This document shows positions 46,337-56,466 of a stretch of DNA of 64,000 bases, in pieces (within the stretch, counting starts at the first letter, position 1; every line of letters starts with the position of its first letter). The translations under genes were made by a program, and so were the position numbers. The stretch spans positions 143,645 through 207,644 of the forward strand of contig NZ_JAHRID010000009.1 of the NCBI RefSeq assembly GCF_019100565.1, written 5' to 3'. Under the pieces are notes generated by a model. It saw only the letters and a program-made list of their open reading frames with translations, made no database searches and was not told the DNA's origin. This DNA is from Arsukibacterium indicum (GTDB lineage: Bacteria; Pseudomonadota; Gammaproteobacteria; Enterobacterales; Alteromonadaceae).

Positions 46337-47875
46337 ATGCTGCACTGGTTAATTAATCTTGGACTTCTCATTGTGCTGCTTGCCGGTTACTGGTTAAGCA
46401 ATGCCAACATCTTAAGTAGTGTTGTGCTGGTTATGTTGCTGCTAAGCTATTTCAGCTGGCTGCACTACAATAAGAACCGGCTTGCGGCGAAGCCTGCATC
46501 AGCTGCCCCCCGGCAGCACGAGCCCGATATCAGCAGAATTGAATTATCTACTTCAAAACTGGCGATCGGTTCGGCTGAAGTGTCATTTTTTATCGATAGC
46601 TTAATCAGTGAAATTAAGCTCAGCGCCACAACCAGTGGCCAGATTGCGCATAGTAGCAGTGAAGTGAGTCAAACCAGCAGCCAGCTGAATGATAGCTTGC
46701 AAACCCTGAACAACAGCATCCGGCAGACGGCCAGCGCATGTCAGCAAGCTGACACCCAGTTAGCAAAGAGTGTAAACAACCTGCAACAGCTGGCCAACTC
46801 AGTAAGCGACTCTGCCCACGAATTGGAGCAACTGCGCAGTTCTGCTGACAATATTCAGCGGATAACTGAGGTTATCAACAATGTGGCTGATCAAACTAAC
46901 TTACTGGCATTGAATGCGGCTATTGAGGCGGCACGTGCCGGGGAGCAAGGCCGGGGATTTGCTGTGGTGGCTGAGGAAGTAAGGGCATTGGCCAGCAAAA
47001 CGTCTGGCGCCACTGCTGATATTGCAAAAATGTTGGCAGAAATCCGTCAGCAAAGTGGCCAGACGGCAGATCAAATGAGCTTACTGGTAACAAAAAGTGC
47101 TGAAGTTCAACAGCAGCTGCATCAGGTTACTTCGGGTTTCAGCCTTATCAATAGTGAAGTTAGCCTGGCCGCTGAAGCCAGCGGCCAATTGGAAAATGCG
47201 GGTAACAAGTTGGAGCAAACCAGCGCAGAGCTAACGCAGGCAATAAGCAGTATTAGCGGCACATTAAATGAAATAGAACGAAAAGGCAGCAGCATAGCCA
47301 ATCAGGCTATTGATTTATCAACGGAAACCGAGAGTATTTACCTTGAGCTTAGTCAGCTCGGGCACAAAAGTTTTTATACCCCCATACTGCAGGAGGCACA
47401 ACAAGCTGCCGAAGCCGTTGCCGCCTTGCTGCAGCAAGGAATTAGTAATGGTGAATATACTGAGCAGCAACTGTTTGCAAAAGAATATCAACCCATCGCC
47501 AATACCAATCCGCCCAAATTTCATACCGCTTACGACAGCTATACTGATCAGGTGCTTCCTCAGGTTCAGGAACCCATTTTAGCTCGGCATAGCCAGGTGC
47601 TTTACGCCGGTGCCGTGGACCGCAAAGGCTATTTTCCAACCCATAATAAAAAGTTCAGCCAACCGCTCAGCGGTGACTATAATAAAGATCTGATAGCCAA
47701 TCGCAGTAAACGCATTTTTGATGATCGAACCGGCAGCCGCTGTGGCAGTAATACCGAAGCGATGCTACTGCAAACCTATAAGCGGGATACCGGCGAAATT
47801 CTGCATGACCTGTCTGTACCTATATTTGTCAACGGTAAACATTGGGGTGGCTTCAGGATTGGTTTTAAACGCTGA
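46337..47875 (+). CDS. Methyl-accepting chemotaxis protein with C-terminal sensor-like domain
   Basis: 512 residues. Two adjacent membrane helices at about 5-45 with no real periplasmic domain, a signalling domain with tip [18 protein letters not shown] near 185-205, and then, past the signalling domain, a folded region at about 400-512 ([48 protein letters not shown]). Sensing is therefore likely cytoplasmic, through the C-terminal domain. Ligand unknown. Confidence 0.88.
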   Translation: MLHWLINLGLLIVLLAGYWLSNANILSSVVLVMLLLSYFSWLHYNKNRLAAKPASAAPRQHEPDISRIELSTSKLAIGSAEVSFFIDSLISEIKLSATTSGQIAHSSSEVSQTSSQLNDSLQTLNNSIRQTASACQQADTQLAKSVNNLQQLANSVSDSAHELEQLRSSADNIQRITEVINNVADQTNLLALNAAIEAARAGEQGRGFAVVAEEVRALASKTSGATADIAKMLAEIRQQSGQTADQMSLLVTKSAEVQQQLHQVTSGFSLINSEVSLAAEASGQLENAGNKLEQTSAELTQAISSISGTLNEIERKGSSIANQAIDLSTETESIYLELSQLGHKSFYTPILQEAQQAAEAVAALLQQGISNGEYTEQQLFAKEYQPIANTNPPKFHTAYDSYTDQVLPQVQEPILARHSQVLYAGAVDRKGYFPTHNKKFSQPLSGDYNKDLIANRSKRIFDDRTGSRCGSNTEAMLLQTYKRDTGEILHDLSVPIFVNGKHWGGFRIGFKR

Positions 47876-47901
47876 AGCAGTAATAGCAAGGATTGATAAT
47901 A

Positions 47902-48486
47902 ATGAACCGGAATCGCTCGTTTCTGCTGCTTGCCTGCCTGGTAAGCCTGCTAGGCTGTGCTGCCGCCACACTAGTGCAGCCCTATGATGAAAAGCTATTA
48001 ACCGGTAGCGAACAGTTTTATCGTAAAGCAGCCACCATTATTGAACATAGCAAAATGCAAAGCCCGACAGAGCGACCCACTACAGAAGACCCTAGTCATC
48101 CTGGCCATAGTGCCAATATGGAAAACCTGTACGCTGAGCTGCTGATTGATACCAATATTCTGCTGCTGCGCGCTCTGGCAAACAGTGAGCAGGTTGATAC
48201 CAGCGGTCAGCTCCTGCAAAGCAAGATTACCCGGTATATTGATAACGCCTTACCATCGAATTGCGATAACAGCGCCGATGATATCCGGGCCGAGTTCAGT
48301 TCGCTGACGGTTAAAAATTTTGTTGATTTAAAATGCCTGGTTGTGAACTGGCAGGCGCAGCATCAGGCAGCGCCGGGGAAAGTACTGACACAGGCGGACT
48401 GGTCTCGCCGGCATGTTTCGCTTGTCCGCTTTATCGTGGCAATACAGCAGGCTGAAGTTGCAAAACTGCGCCAGAGCGACCGTTAA
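47902..48486 (+). CDS. Lipoprotein of unknown function
   Basis: 194 residues from the ATG at 47902 with AAGGA upstream. Lipobox LLGC with lipidated Cys near residue 19, then a mostly helical body. I do not recognise a family. It is 10 nt before a small cytoplasmic protein gene, and the two probably form an operon. Confidence 0.75.
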   Translation: MNRNRSFLLLACLVSLLGCAAATLVQPYDEKLLTGSEQFYRKAATIIEHSKMQSPTERPTTEDPSHPGHSANMENLYAELLIDTNILLLRALANSEQVDTSGQLLQSKITRYIDNALPSNCDNSADDIRAEFSSLTVKNFVDLKCLVVNWQAQHQAAPGKVLTQADWSRRHVSLVRFIVAIQQAEVAKLRQSDR

Positions 48487-48496
48487 AGGAGCCATC

Positions 48497-48847
48497 ATGA
48501 CTACGCTAAACCAAATTGACATTGGTAATGTACTGCAGGAAGCTCTGGCCAGTGCCAAAAACGCAGCCAAAGACAGTTGGCCCGCTGTCAGTGAGCTGGC
48601 GGATAACATTGCCCGCAGTATTTTAATTGACCTTGAATACGTCGCCCGTCAGAAAGTGCTGGGCCAGATTGATGAATACGGCGCCAAAATATTTCTGGAA
48701 GATCAACGTATGGTTGCCAGAGCACGTTTACGTTCGCTGGCCATTGTGACCTTGCAGCTGGCGGAGGATATCATCAACGCCATGCTGCGGGTGTTTAATG
48801 CTGCGGCCCAAAAAGCCCTTGGCTGGCTGCTATTTCCAGTCGGTTAA
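48497..48847 (+). CDS. Small helical protein of unknown function
   Basis: 116 residues from the ATG at 48497, with an AAGGAG site 6 nt upstream. Long amphipathic helices rich in Ala, Leu and charged residues, and a hydrophobic end (KALGWLLFPVG). No signal peptide and no recognised domain. Its last 18 nt overlap the 3' end of the converging SMP-30 gene. Confidence 0.7.
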   Translation: MTTLNQIDIGNVLQEALASAKNAAKDSWPAVSELADNIARSILIDLEYVARQKVLGQIDEYGAKIFLEDQRMVARARLRSLAIVTLQLAEDIINAMLRVFNAAAQKALGWLLFPVG

Positions 48848-49840
48848 TGGTTTAAGAGCTATCCGTAGTAAGTAATTAGTGGCGGTAATATACAAATAGC
48901 GGTTATCTGCTGACAGTGTTACATTAGCCGCTGATATACCGGTTTGAATAGTGCCTAAATGCTCGCCTGCAGGCGAGATTACCCACACGCCACCGGGGCC
49001 GGTTGCCACTATGGTCCCGCAGGGCAACACTTTTAAACCATCTGGCAAGCCGTTAGTAGTTTGCGCGGTTGCTGTCCCATCCACAAATAGTTCGCCCATG
49101 CCTAAACTGCCGTCTGGTTTAACCAAATAACGCCACCACTGCGCAGCACTTTTATCCGAGTTGGCGACATACAGCCATTGCTCATCCGGTGAGAATGCCA
49201 GACCATTGGGTCGGGTCAGGTTATCGATCAGCAGTGTGAGATTGCCGCTGCTATCCAACCGGTAGACACCATTTACACTAAGCTGCTTTTCGGCCGAGCT
49301 GTCACCGCCGGCAAGGCCATAAGGCGGATCGGTAAAATAGTAAGCGCCATTGCTATGCTGAACCAGATCATTAGGGCTGTTTAGCCGCTTACCGTTAAAC
49401 TGACTAACTAAAGTTTGATACTGCGGCGCGCCATTATCAAAACCATTCAACAACGCTAAGCGGCGGTCGCCATGTTGCGCCAGCACCAGTTGCTTATCGT
49501 AGTTAAAAATAAGCCCGTTAGCGCCCTGCTGCCGGTTGTTTTCAGGATACAGGCCGGTATAACCAGACGGCTGAAGATATACCATTAAGCCTTGCTGTTC
49601 ATTCCAGCGATAAACCATGTTTTCAGGCACGTCGGAAAACAGGATATCACCCGTAGCAGGATCAGCTACCGGCCCCTCTGCCCAGCTAAAACCCTCGGCC
49701 AGAACTTCCAGTGTTGCATCAGCTGCAAACAACTGCAGCATGTCAGGGTGCTGCACCTGCACCGGTTGTGCGGGCAACTTGCCAAATGCGAATGCACTGA
49801 ATAGCCATAATGCAGTACCCGCTATTACCTTAAACCTCAT
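48830..49840 (-). CDS. SMP-30/gluconolactonase-family protein, secreted
   Basis: 336 residues. Signal peptide ends near AFAFGK. Six-bladed propeller features: EGPVADPATGDILFSDVPENMVYRW, NSPNDLVQHSNGAYYFTDPPYGL, RPNGLAFSPDEQWLYVANS. The family hydrolyses sugar lactones with a divalent metal; the E, N and D metal ligands look present. Substrate unknown. Confidence 0.88.
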   Translation of the reverse strand: MRFKVIAGTALWLFSAFAFGKLPAQPVQVQHPDMLQLFAADATLEVLAEGFSWAEGPVADPATGDILFSDVPENMVYRWNEQQGLMVYLQPSGYTGLYPENNRQQGANGLIFNYDKQLVLAQHGDRRLALLNGFDNGAPQYQTLVSQFNGKRLNSPNDLVQHSNGAYYFTDPPYGLAGGDSSAEKQLSVNGVYRLDSSGNLTLLIDNLTRPNGLAFSPDEQWLYVANSDKSAAQWWRYLVKPDGSLGMGELFVDGTATAQTTNGLPDGLKVLPCGTIVATGPGGVWVISPAGEHLGTIQTGISAANVTLSADNRYLYITATNYLLRIALKPLTDWK

Positions 49841-50027
49841 TTCAATTCTTCCTGTATGTGTTGCAACTGCGCCAGCTAACTTGTCTGAAATGACAAAATT
49901 GCACTATCACTATAGTCCTGCTCAGCCCAATGTCAGGCATCTTGAGGTAATTATATGAGTTATCGTGACCATTTACCTGCGCCACCGGCTTTGCTAGCAT
50001 GCCTTTTTTCACCATGACGCTACAACG

Positions 50028-50699
50028 ATGTCAGACAACCTTATTACCACCTGGTACCTGCAGTTTCAGGGCCCGGCGCTGCGCCTTCCCCGCTGGCCGG
50101 CAGATTGCCTGTTAATGGAAGCAACCATTCCCAGCCCGGAACTCAGCCAGTTTTTATTCACAGCGGTCGGCAACCACTGGCGCTGGTTTAGCAGACTAAG
50201 CTGGGATTACCATCAATGGTTAAACCACTTAAGTACAGATAGGGTTCGCACCTGGGTGCTTTATCAGGAGGGCACAATAGCGGGCTTTATTGAACTTAAT
50301 CTGCACCCGGCGGCAACGGAAGCACAGCCGCTGCCGCCGGCAACAAGGTTGGCGGCCAGCATCGAGCTGACGTTTTTTGGATTACTGCCCGCTTTTACCG
50401 GCAAAGGTCTGGGGCCAATATTGCTAACAGCAGCGGTGGCCTTAGCCCAGCAATGGTTAGCTGAGTTGGCTGCAACTGAGGCATCTGCGGCGCCTGCTGA
50501 GACCAACGAAACTGTAACAAATGTCTGGGTCCATACCTGCTCAGACGATCATCCGGCGGCACTGGCGACTTATCAGCAAGCGGGTTTCGCCATTTATCAT
50601 ACCAGCGAGGACGCAGCCGATACCCCGGAAAATTATGCTGACGCCGCGTTATGCCGTAATTACATTCTCTCACGCCTGGCCCAGTTTAAACGCCGTTAG
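50028..50699 (+). CDS. GNAT-family N-acetyltransferase
   Basis: 223 residues. Core strands IAGFIELNLHP and IELTFFGLLPAFTGKGLGPILLTAAVALA, where PAFTGKGLG is the acetyl-CoA loop, and the final DDHPAALATYQQAGFAIYH typical of GNAT folds. An Ala/Thr/Glu-rich insert lies before the last strands. Substrate unknown. Weak ribosome site. Confidence 0.8.
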   Translation: MSDNLITTWYLQFQGPALRLPRWPADCLLMEATIPSPELSQFLFTAVGNHWRWFSRLSWDYHQWLNHLSTDRVRTWVLYQEGTIAGFIELNLHPAATEAQPLPPATRLAASIELTFFGLLPAFTGKGLGPILLTAAVALAQQWLAELAATEASAAPAETNETVTNVWVHTCSDDHPAALATYQQAGFAIYHTSEDAADTPENYADAALCRNYILSRLAQFKRR

Positions 50700-50783
50700 C
50701 CGCCTGTCTGGCCAGCTGGTCCTATCCTTGCATAGTCTCTTACAAACATAAGTTCGCAGCGACATTTGCAGACAGGAGATACT

Positions 50784-51242
50784 ATGAAGGTTGAATCATT
50801 CCGTGACTTACTCGACTGGACCTCAGGCTATCATCAGCATTTATCGAACTGCTTTACCGACAGTGCCAGTGTACAGTCAGATAAGCGCTCACAGATGTTG
50901 CTTAATTATCTGGCCGACAAGGAAATGGACCTGGCTACCCGGGTCCGGGGTTTTAAAGATGTTGGCGAAGACAAAGCGCTCAACACCTGGTGTACCGAGC
51001 ATATTGATAAGCATCCCTTAATGGCAGAGGCTGCCTGTGATGATGCCTATACCACAATGGATTCCAACGCCATTATTGCTGAGGTTGAGCAACAACATCA
51101 AATCATCATTCTGCTTTATGAGAACCTGTACGACCGCAGCCCGAAGGAAGAAATTAAGGACCTACTGGCGAAGGTACGTGATTTGGAAAAGCAACAAGCT
51201 CAGCAAATGATGCAAGGCGCCAACCGCCTGGAAGACATTTAA
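50784..51242 (+). CDS. Helical cytoplasmic protein, unknown function
   Basis: 152 residues from the ATG at 50784, with CAGGAG in front. A bundle of about four helices with scattered His, Glu and Asp (YHQHLSN, EHIDKHPL, EVEQQHQI), reminiscent of a ferritin/hemerythrin-like bundle, but no defining metal motif can be claimed. It may be cotranscribed with the DJ-1 gene about 150 nt downstream. Confidence 0.7.
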   Translation: MKVESFRDLLDWTSGYHQHLSNCFTDSASVQSDKRSQMLLNYLADKEMDLATRVRGFKDVGEDKALNTWCTEHIDKHPLMAEAACDDAYTTMDSNAIIAEVEQQHQIIILLYENLYDRSPKEEIKDLLAKVRDLEKQQAQQMMQGANRLEDI

Positions 51243-51394
51243 ACCCGCAGTTGCGCTGGCACCACAGGTAAGTTTTACCGCTTGGTCTGTAGAAGTTTTA
51301 CAGCGTGCCTGCACCGGTTAATTACCGGGGCACACACGAAGAGAACCACAACATCACCCTGTACTTAACGTTTTACGATAAAAGGAGAGCATTT

Positions 51395-51961
51395 ATGAAT
51401 GAACCAAAACCCCTTTTAGGCAAGAAAGTAGCAATTTTAGCCACCAATGGTTTTGAACAAAGTGAACTAACTTCGCCACGCAATGCATTACTTAATGCCG
51501 GAGCTGAAGTCGATATTGTCTCGCAACGCGGTGGTGAAATTACCGGCTGGTCAGGTAAGAACTGGGCAGATGACGTTAAAGTTGATAAAACACTCGATGA
51601 CGTAAAAGCAGAATATTACGACGGTTTAGTATTACCGGGTGGCCTGATTAACCCTGATACTTTGCGGCAGGACAAAAACGCTATTGCCTTTATCCAGGGC
51701 TTTTTCAGTGATACCGCCAATAAACCGGTGGCCGCTATCTGCCATGGCCCATGGTTACTGGCAGAAGCCGGCGTGTTAAAAGGCCGCAAGGTGACATCTT
51801 ATGGCAGTATCAGTACCGACTTAAAAAATGCCGGTGCTAACTGGGTAGATGAGCCGGTAGTGGTCGACAACGGCCTGGTAACCAGCCGCAACCCGGACGA
51901 CCTGCCGGCGTTCAATAAAAAAGTATTGGAGGAAATACGCGAAGGCCGGCACCACGCTTAG
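51395..51961 (+). CDS. DJ-1/PfpI-family protein
   Basis: 188 residues from the ATG at 51395, with AAAGGAG upstream. Flavodoxin-like fold with nucleophile Cys116 in AAICHGPWLL, followed by His117, and LPGGLINPD upstream. Closest in pattern to PfpI/YhbO stress proteins proposed to act on damaged proteins or glyoxals. Confidence 0.9.
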   Translation: MNEPKPLLGKKVAILATNGFEQSELTSPRNALLNAGAEVDIVSQRGGEITGWSGKNWADDVKVDKTLDDVKAEYYDGLVLPGGLINPDTLRQDKNAIAFIQGFFSDTANKPVAAICHGPWLLAEAGVLKGRKVTSYGSISTDLKNAGANWVDEPVVVDNGLVTSRNPDDLPAFNKKVLEEIREGRHHA

Positions 51962-51992
51962 CTGCTTTGCTATCATTTACTGACTATAAACT

Positions 51993-52028
51993 AAGCACCA
52001 AAGTTCTGTAACCGGGCTTTGGTGCTTA
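51993..52028. terminator. Inverted repeat between converging DJ-1 and pirin genes
   Basis: Perfect 12-bp stem TAAGCACCAAAG/CTTTGGTGCTTA around a 12-nt loop. No long T run on either side, so it may be a weak bidirectional terminator. Confidence 0.5.
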
Positions 52029-52041
52029 ACCGGTGAAAAGA

Positions 52042-52956
52042 TCAAACTGGCAGTGGAATAAATTCTTCTTCATCGCCTGGCACCTTCGGAAAACGGCCCT
52101 GCTGCCAGTCCAGCTTGGCTTGCTCTATTCGTTGCTTTTGACTGGATGCAAAATTCCACTCCATATAGCGCTTGCTAATGGCTTCCCCTCCAATTAGCGC
52201 TATCCGGCTTGGTTTTGTCGCTGTAATAACCACGCCTTCGGTCGGCCCCAGCACCGCGAGCTGCCGCGCTTTTAACTGGCTGTCCTGCAAATTAAGCTGG
52301 CCCGAGACCAGATACAGGCCACGTTCGGGTGCAACCGGCAACTGCAGACTCTGGCCCGCTTGCAGGGTAGCTTCAAGGTACAGTGTCTGATAAAAGGTTT
52401 TCACTGGTGAACTCAGGCCGTAGGCTTCACCAATCAGCACCCGCACCGGTACGCCGTCAATCAGGCCGCCAGGTATGGTGGCAGCGGGATAGTGATAAAA
52501 GGCCGGTTCAGTTTCTTCATCCGCTTCAGGCAATGCCATCCAAAGCTGCAAACCGTGTAGCCGGTGTACCTGGTTGGTGACTTCAGCACGCTCTCGCTCT
52601 GAGTGAACAATGCCCTTGCCGGCTACCATCAGATTAATGTCACCAGGCGTTATCGGCTGATAGCTGCCTAACGAGTCACGATGCAGAATTTCGCCGTCAA
52701 ACAAATAGGTAACAGTAGCGAGGTTAATGTGCGGGTGTGGTCGCACATTAACACCGCTTCCGGGCGCAAATTCGGCGGCGCCCATTTCATCGAAGAAAAT
52801 CCAGGGCCCGATACTGCGCTGTTGCCGCACCGGTAAGCAGCGCCGCACGGTAAACCCTCCTAAATCATGTGGTCGGGGCTCAATAATCTGCGCAATAGCT
52901 GCACAGCCCTGTTCGACTTCACACTCAGCTTCTGGATTTTTACTGGTAATACTCAT
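52042..52956 (-). CDS. Pirin-family protein
   Basis: 304 residues from the ATG at 52956; an upstream frame to 53076 adds unrelated sequence. Two cupin domains; the first has the metal-site pattern PHPHINLATVTYLFDGEILHRDS, and the C-terminal cupin ends in LIGGEAI. Bacterial pirins can have quercetin dioxygenase activity. The 287 bases upstream hold no gene I can support. Confidence 0.9.
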   Translation of the reverse strand: MSITSKNPEAECEVEQGCAAIAQIIEPRPHDLGGFTVRRCLPVRQQRSIGPWIFFDEMGAAEFAPGSGVNVRPHPHINLATVTYLFDGEILHRDSLGSYQPITPGDINLMVAGKGIVHSERERAEVTNQVHRLHGLQLWMALPEADEETEPAFYHYPAATIPGGLIDGVPVRVLIGEAYGLSSPVKTFYQTLYLEATLQAGQSLQLPVAPERGLYLVSGQLNLQDSQLKARQLAVLGPTEGVVITATKPSRIALIGGEAISKRYMEWNFASSQKQRIEQAKLDWQQGRFPKVPGDEEEFIPLPV

Positions 52957-53243
52957 CCTGTTCTCTCTCTGTAAACAGCGACTCTGCCACATGGAATAAG
53001 TAAAGCAGCGCGCAGCTGCAAAGTAAATCGCAGAAAAGCGTGCCGGGCTCGCTGCCAGGCGTGAAAGCTTCAACATTACGACGGCACGCGTTTGCGAGTG
53101 ACTTATCAGCCTCGGTTACCACTTCAATTTAAGGTTTACTTCAGGTTGACAACCAGTTATTTCGGCTTCACAAATCAGCTTTTCATTTATAATCAGTTGA
53201 AGTACTGCTGCTTTGTATGACTTAATGTACTATAAATTCCAGT

Positions 53244-54527
53244 ATGAAAAGTAGAGAGGCTTTGTTGAGCCCAATTAAACCCCGCCGCTCACTGGTACGT
53301 AAACTGACCCGGCAAAACCTCACTGTTTTGCTGGGTAGTATGCTGATTACCTTCACCCTGATTGCAATAATGCTGTGGCTGACTGCCCGTGAGCGCCAGG
53401 GCAGTGCGGCAGAGCTGGCCGCTATTCAACTGGCAAATAATGTATCTGCCATGTTGGTGTTCAATGACCCCGATGCCGCTGAACATGAACTGGAATTACT
53501 TGTCAAAAGCCGCGATATCAAAGCCGTGGCACTGTATAGTGCTGACGGAGAGTTATTCGCTTCTTTAGCAGATGTACCAACCCTACCCTGGCAACCATTG
53601 CCAGCTTTAACCCAACCGGTAAGACGTTATCAGGGGCTGGAAATTGCCCTTACCGTGCCAGTAATCGTTCGGGATAACATTGAAGGTGTACTGTATGTCA
53701 GCGAGAGTTTGCATCAGTTAATGAACTGGTTCCTGCGGGGCTTATTTATCATTTCAGCATTGATGATTGTTATTTATTGGTTTGCCGCCAGACTGTTAAT
53801 ATCGCTGCAACGCAAAGCGCTCTCACCTTTAGTTGACTTGTCGGCTCTGGCAGAAAAAGTCGCCAGCGAGCGGAATTTTTCGTTAAGAGCATCAGTGGTC
53901 GACAATGACGAAATTGGCAGCCTAACCCAGCGCTTTAATGAGTTGTTGAAAAGGGCAGAAATCTGGCAGGAAGAGCTAAGCAGCAAATTACAACAACAGG
54001 CAGCCCGGGGAGATGAACTGGAACATCTTGCAATGAAAGACAGCCTGACCCAACTGCCGAACCGACATAGTTTCACTGAGCTGTTAAACCAGATGGTGCT
54101 TGATAGTATCAACAGTAATATGATGTCGGCACTGATGTTTATCGATGTCGATAATTTTAAATTTGTGAATGATAACTTTGGTCATGATGCCGGTGATGAA
54201 GTGCTGATAGAGATCAGCGGCCGGATCCAGGCTGCTATCCGGGCTGACGATACCTTGTGTCGGCTGGGGGGTGACGAGTTCGCCCTGTTGCTGCCCAAAC
54301 AGGTAACGCCGCAACTTACTGAGCAAGTGTGTCAGAGGTTAATACACAAGATCAACCAACCTATTTGGGTGAAAAACAAACAAATGCCGGTAACATTAAG
54401 TATCGGCGTGGCATTGTGTCCAGAGCACAGTAACAGCGCAGCGACATTACTGCAGCTGGCAGACGAGGCCATGTATCAGGCAAAAAGGGCGGGGAAAAAT
54501 GGTTATCAGATATACAGTGCTGATTAA
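53244..54527 (+). CDS. YfiN-like membrane diguanylate cyclase
   Basis: 427 residues. Membrane helix 1 at about 27-50, a periplasmic sensor domain (CHASE8-like) to about 160, membrane helix 2 near 163-188, HAMP (about 190-245), and GGDEF domain with intact RLGGDEF near residue 339. It makes c-di-GMP. The layout and the yfiR gene two genes downstream match YfiN/TpbB, which YfiR restrains from the periplasm. Its 3' end overlaps the next gene by 29 nt. Confidence 0.88.
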   Translation: MKSREALLSPIKPRRSLVRKLTRQNLTVLLGSMLITFTLIAIMLWLTARERQGSAAELAAIQLANNVSAMLVFNDPDAAEHELELLVKSRDIKAVALYSADGELFASLADVPTLPWQPLPALTQPVRRYQGLEIALTVPVIVRDNIEGVLYVSESLHQLMNWFLRGLFIISALMIVIYWFAARLLISLQRKALSPLVDLSALAEKVASERNFSLRASVVDNDEIGSLTQRFNELLKRAEIWQEELSSKLQQQAARGDELEHLAMKDSLTQLPNRHSFTELLNQMVLDSINSNMMSALMFIDVDNFKFVNDNFGHDAGDEVLIEISGRIQAAIRADDTLCRLGGDEFALLLPKQVTPQLTEQVCQRLIHKINQPIWVKNKQMPVTLSIGVALCPEHSNSAATLLQLADEAMYQAKRAGKNGYQIYSAD

Positions 54528-56466
54528 AGCGCTGCTTCTTTGTCTGAGCAGCGCAGAGCTACAGGCACAACAGGTTCCAACCCTGGAAGAACTGCTGCAG
54601 CAGCCTACTGCAACTGATCCTACTCTGATTGAGGTATCAACCTCAGCACGCCATGCCCAGAGTGCCGGTAAGTCAGCCCAAGTTACGTATATCATAACTG
54701 ATGAAGAGATCCGCCGGTTCAGCCTGAGAAACCTGATTGAAATTCTCAGTTTATTTCCTGGCTTATATGTCAGCTCAGACACCAGCTACGGCTATCTGAG
54801 CGCCCGCGGTATAGGCCGGCCAGGTGATTACAATGCACGAGTATTGCTGCTGGTTGATGGTACCAGGGTTAATGACAATATTTATGATGCAGGCATGATT
54901 GGCAATAACTTTTATATTGATCCGCAACTGATAGATAGGGTGGAATACAGTCCGGGTAGTGGCTCAGCTTTATATGGCAATAATGCGTTTTTGGGTGTGG
55001 TTAACGTTATAACAAAGCGGGGTAATAAACTGCAGGGGGGGCAGCTCGCCCTCGCCGCAAACCAACGCGATCAGATAGACTTATCAATGTCTTATGGCCT
55101 GCGCCATGCCAGTGGGCATGAAGGCTGGGTATCGCTTAGCCGAAGCCAGCAAGATGACATTGCGTTTGCCGATATTAACCCGCCAGAACCTGTATTATCA
55201 CAACAGACGTTAAATAATGACCTTAACCATAAATTGGCAGCCAGCTATCGTTATCGACGGCTGCAATTACAAATGGCAGGCGTGGCACGGACCCGACAGG
55301 AGCCAGTCGTGCTGGCAGAAGATCCAGGTCGCAGCGATATTTTCAAAATAACGAACCGCAACTACTTTATTTCGCTGCAACACGGTCTAAGCCTGAGCGA
55401 CAAGTCTGAGCTCTACACGCATCTATCAACCAACGGGTTTGACCTTACCACGTTTACCCCGTTTATCTTTCCAACCGGCGAGCTACGCCGTTACCACTTT
55501 GATGTAACCGGCAGATGGACCAATCTCGATCTCCGCTTAAGTTATCAACCCGGACCATCTCATCATTTGCTGTTTGGTGTTGATGGCCAACACGACCAGC
55601 ATCAGAGTTATCAGTTCAGTATTGATGATGTTATTCCGGTGCTAGGGGTCAGCAGCAATAACAACAGAATTGGATTGTACCTGCAGCATGGCTGGCAATT
55701 TACTGATAACCATAAATTTATCAGTGGTTTTCGCTACGATTACACTGAACAGAATGTTCGGGAGTTCAGTCCTAAGCTCGGCTGGATTTGGCAGCTGACT
55801 GATCTGCAAAGTGTCAGGCTCAGTTACGGCACGGCTTTTCGTGCGCCCAATGAATATGAGCAGAAAAGTAATTTATATAATGAGCTACCTGTACCAGCAT
55901 CTGAGTTAATCGATACGCTTGAGGTAAACTGGCAGGCCCAACTTGCTGATGACTGGTCTGTCAGCGCCACCTTTTATCACTCACAGGTGCGCAATCTCAT
56001 TACCGGGAATTATGGTGAAAGTGCCATAGTGCAGTTTTTCAATGACCGTGCCGTCGAAGCCTACGGTATTGAAACTACTGCTGCGAAAACATGGCAAAGC
56101 GGAGCAAAACTGCAACTTTCTGCAAGTAGCCAACGGGCCCGTTATAAAAATGATCAGATGGAATTAACCAACTCGCCGGAACATCTGTTTAAAACGCAGT
56201 ACAGCCAACCGCTATGGCGGGATGATCTGCATATTAACTGGCATATGTTTGCGACATCAGCCCGAACCAGCCGTCTCGGCCAAATGCCCGGTTATGCCAG
56301 GCATGATCTGCTTTTATCCTGGCAGTACAACCCAAAGTTGCATATCGTGCTGGGCCTGAAAAATGTCTTTGATAAAACCTACGTTGACGCCCCGCTGCCG
56401 TCAGCAGCTGCGCTGCGGCAACCCAGACGCACGGCAGAGTTATCAGTTAACTGGAATTTCTTCTGA
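54499..56466 (+). CDS. TonB-dependent outer-membrane receptor in yfi-type operon
   Basis: 655 residues. Signal peptide ends near LQAQ, TLIEVSTSARH may be the TonB box, plug domain (ITDEEIRRFSLRNLIEILSLFPGLYVS, VLLLVDGTRVND, GNNAFLGVVNVITKRG), then a barrel with a typical C-terminus (LKNVFDKTYVDAPLP to ELSVNWNFF). It starts inside the cyclase gene and its stop overlaps the yfiR start. It takes the place of the YfiB lipoprotein of the classic operon. Ligand unknown. Confidence 0.9.
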   Translation: MVIRYTVLIKALLLCLSSAELQAQQVPTLEELLQQPTATDPTLIEVSTSARHAQSAGKSAQVTYIITDEEIRRFSLRNLIEILSLFPGLYVSSDTSYGYLSARGIGRPGDYNARVLLLVDGTRVNDNIYDAGMIGNNFYIDPQLIDRVEYSPGSGSALYGNNAFLGVVNVITKRGNKLQGGQLALAANQRDQIDLSMSYGLRHASGHEGWVSLSRSQQDDIAFADINPPEPVLSQQTLNNDLNHKLAASYRYRRLQLQMAGVARTRQEPVVLAEDPGRSDIFKITNRNYFISLQHGLSLSDKSELYTHLSTNGFDLTTFTPFIFPTGELRRYHFDVTGRWTNLDLRLSYQPGPSHHLLFGVDGQHDQHQSYQFSIDDVIPVLGVSSNNNRIGLYLQHGWQFTDNHKFISGFRYDYTEQNVREFSPKLGWIWQLTDLQSVRLSYGTAFRAPNEYEQKSNLYNELPVPASELIDTLEVNWQAQLADDWSVSATFYHSQVRNLITGNYGESAIVQFFNDRAVEAYGIETTAAKTWQSGAKLQLSASSQRARYKNDQMELTNSPEHLFKTQYSQPLWRDDLHINWHMFATSARTSRLGQMPGYARHDLLLSWQYNPKLHIVLGLKNVFDKTYVDAPLPSAAALRQPRRTAELSVNWNFF

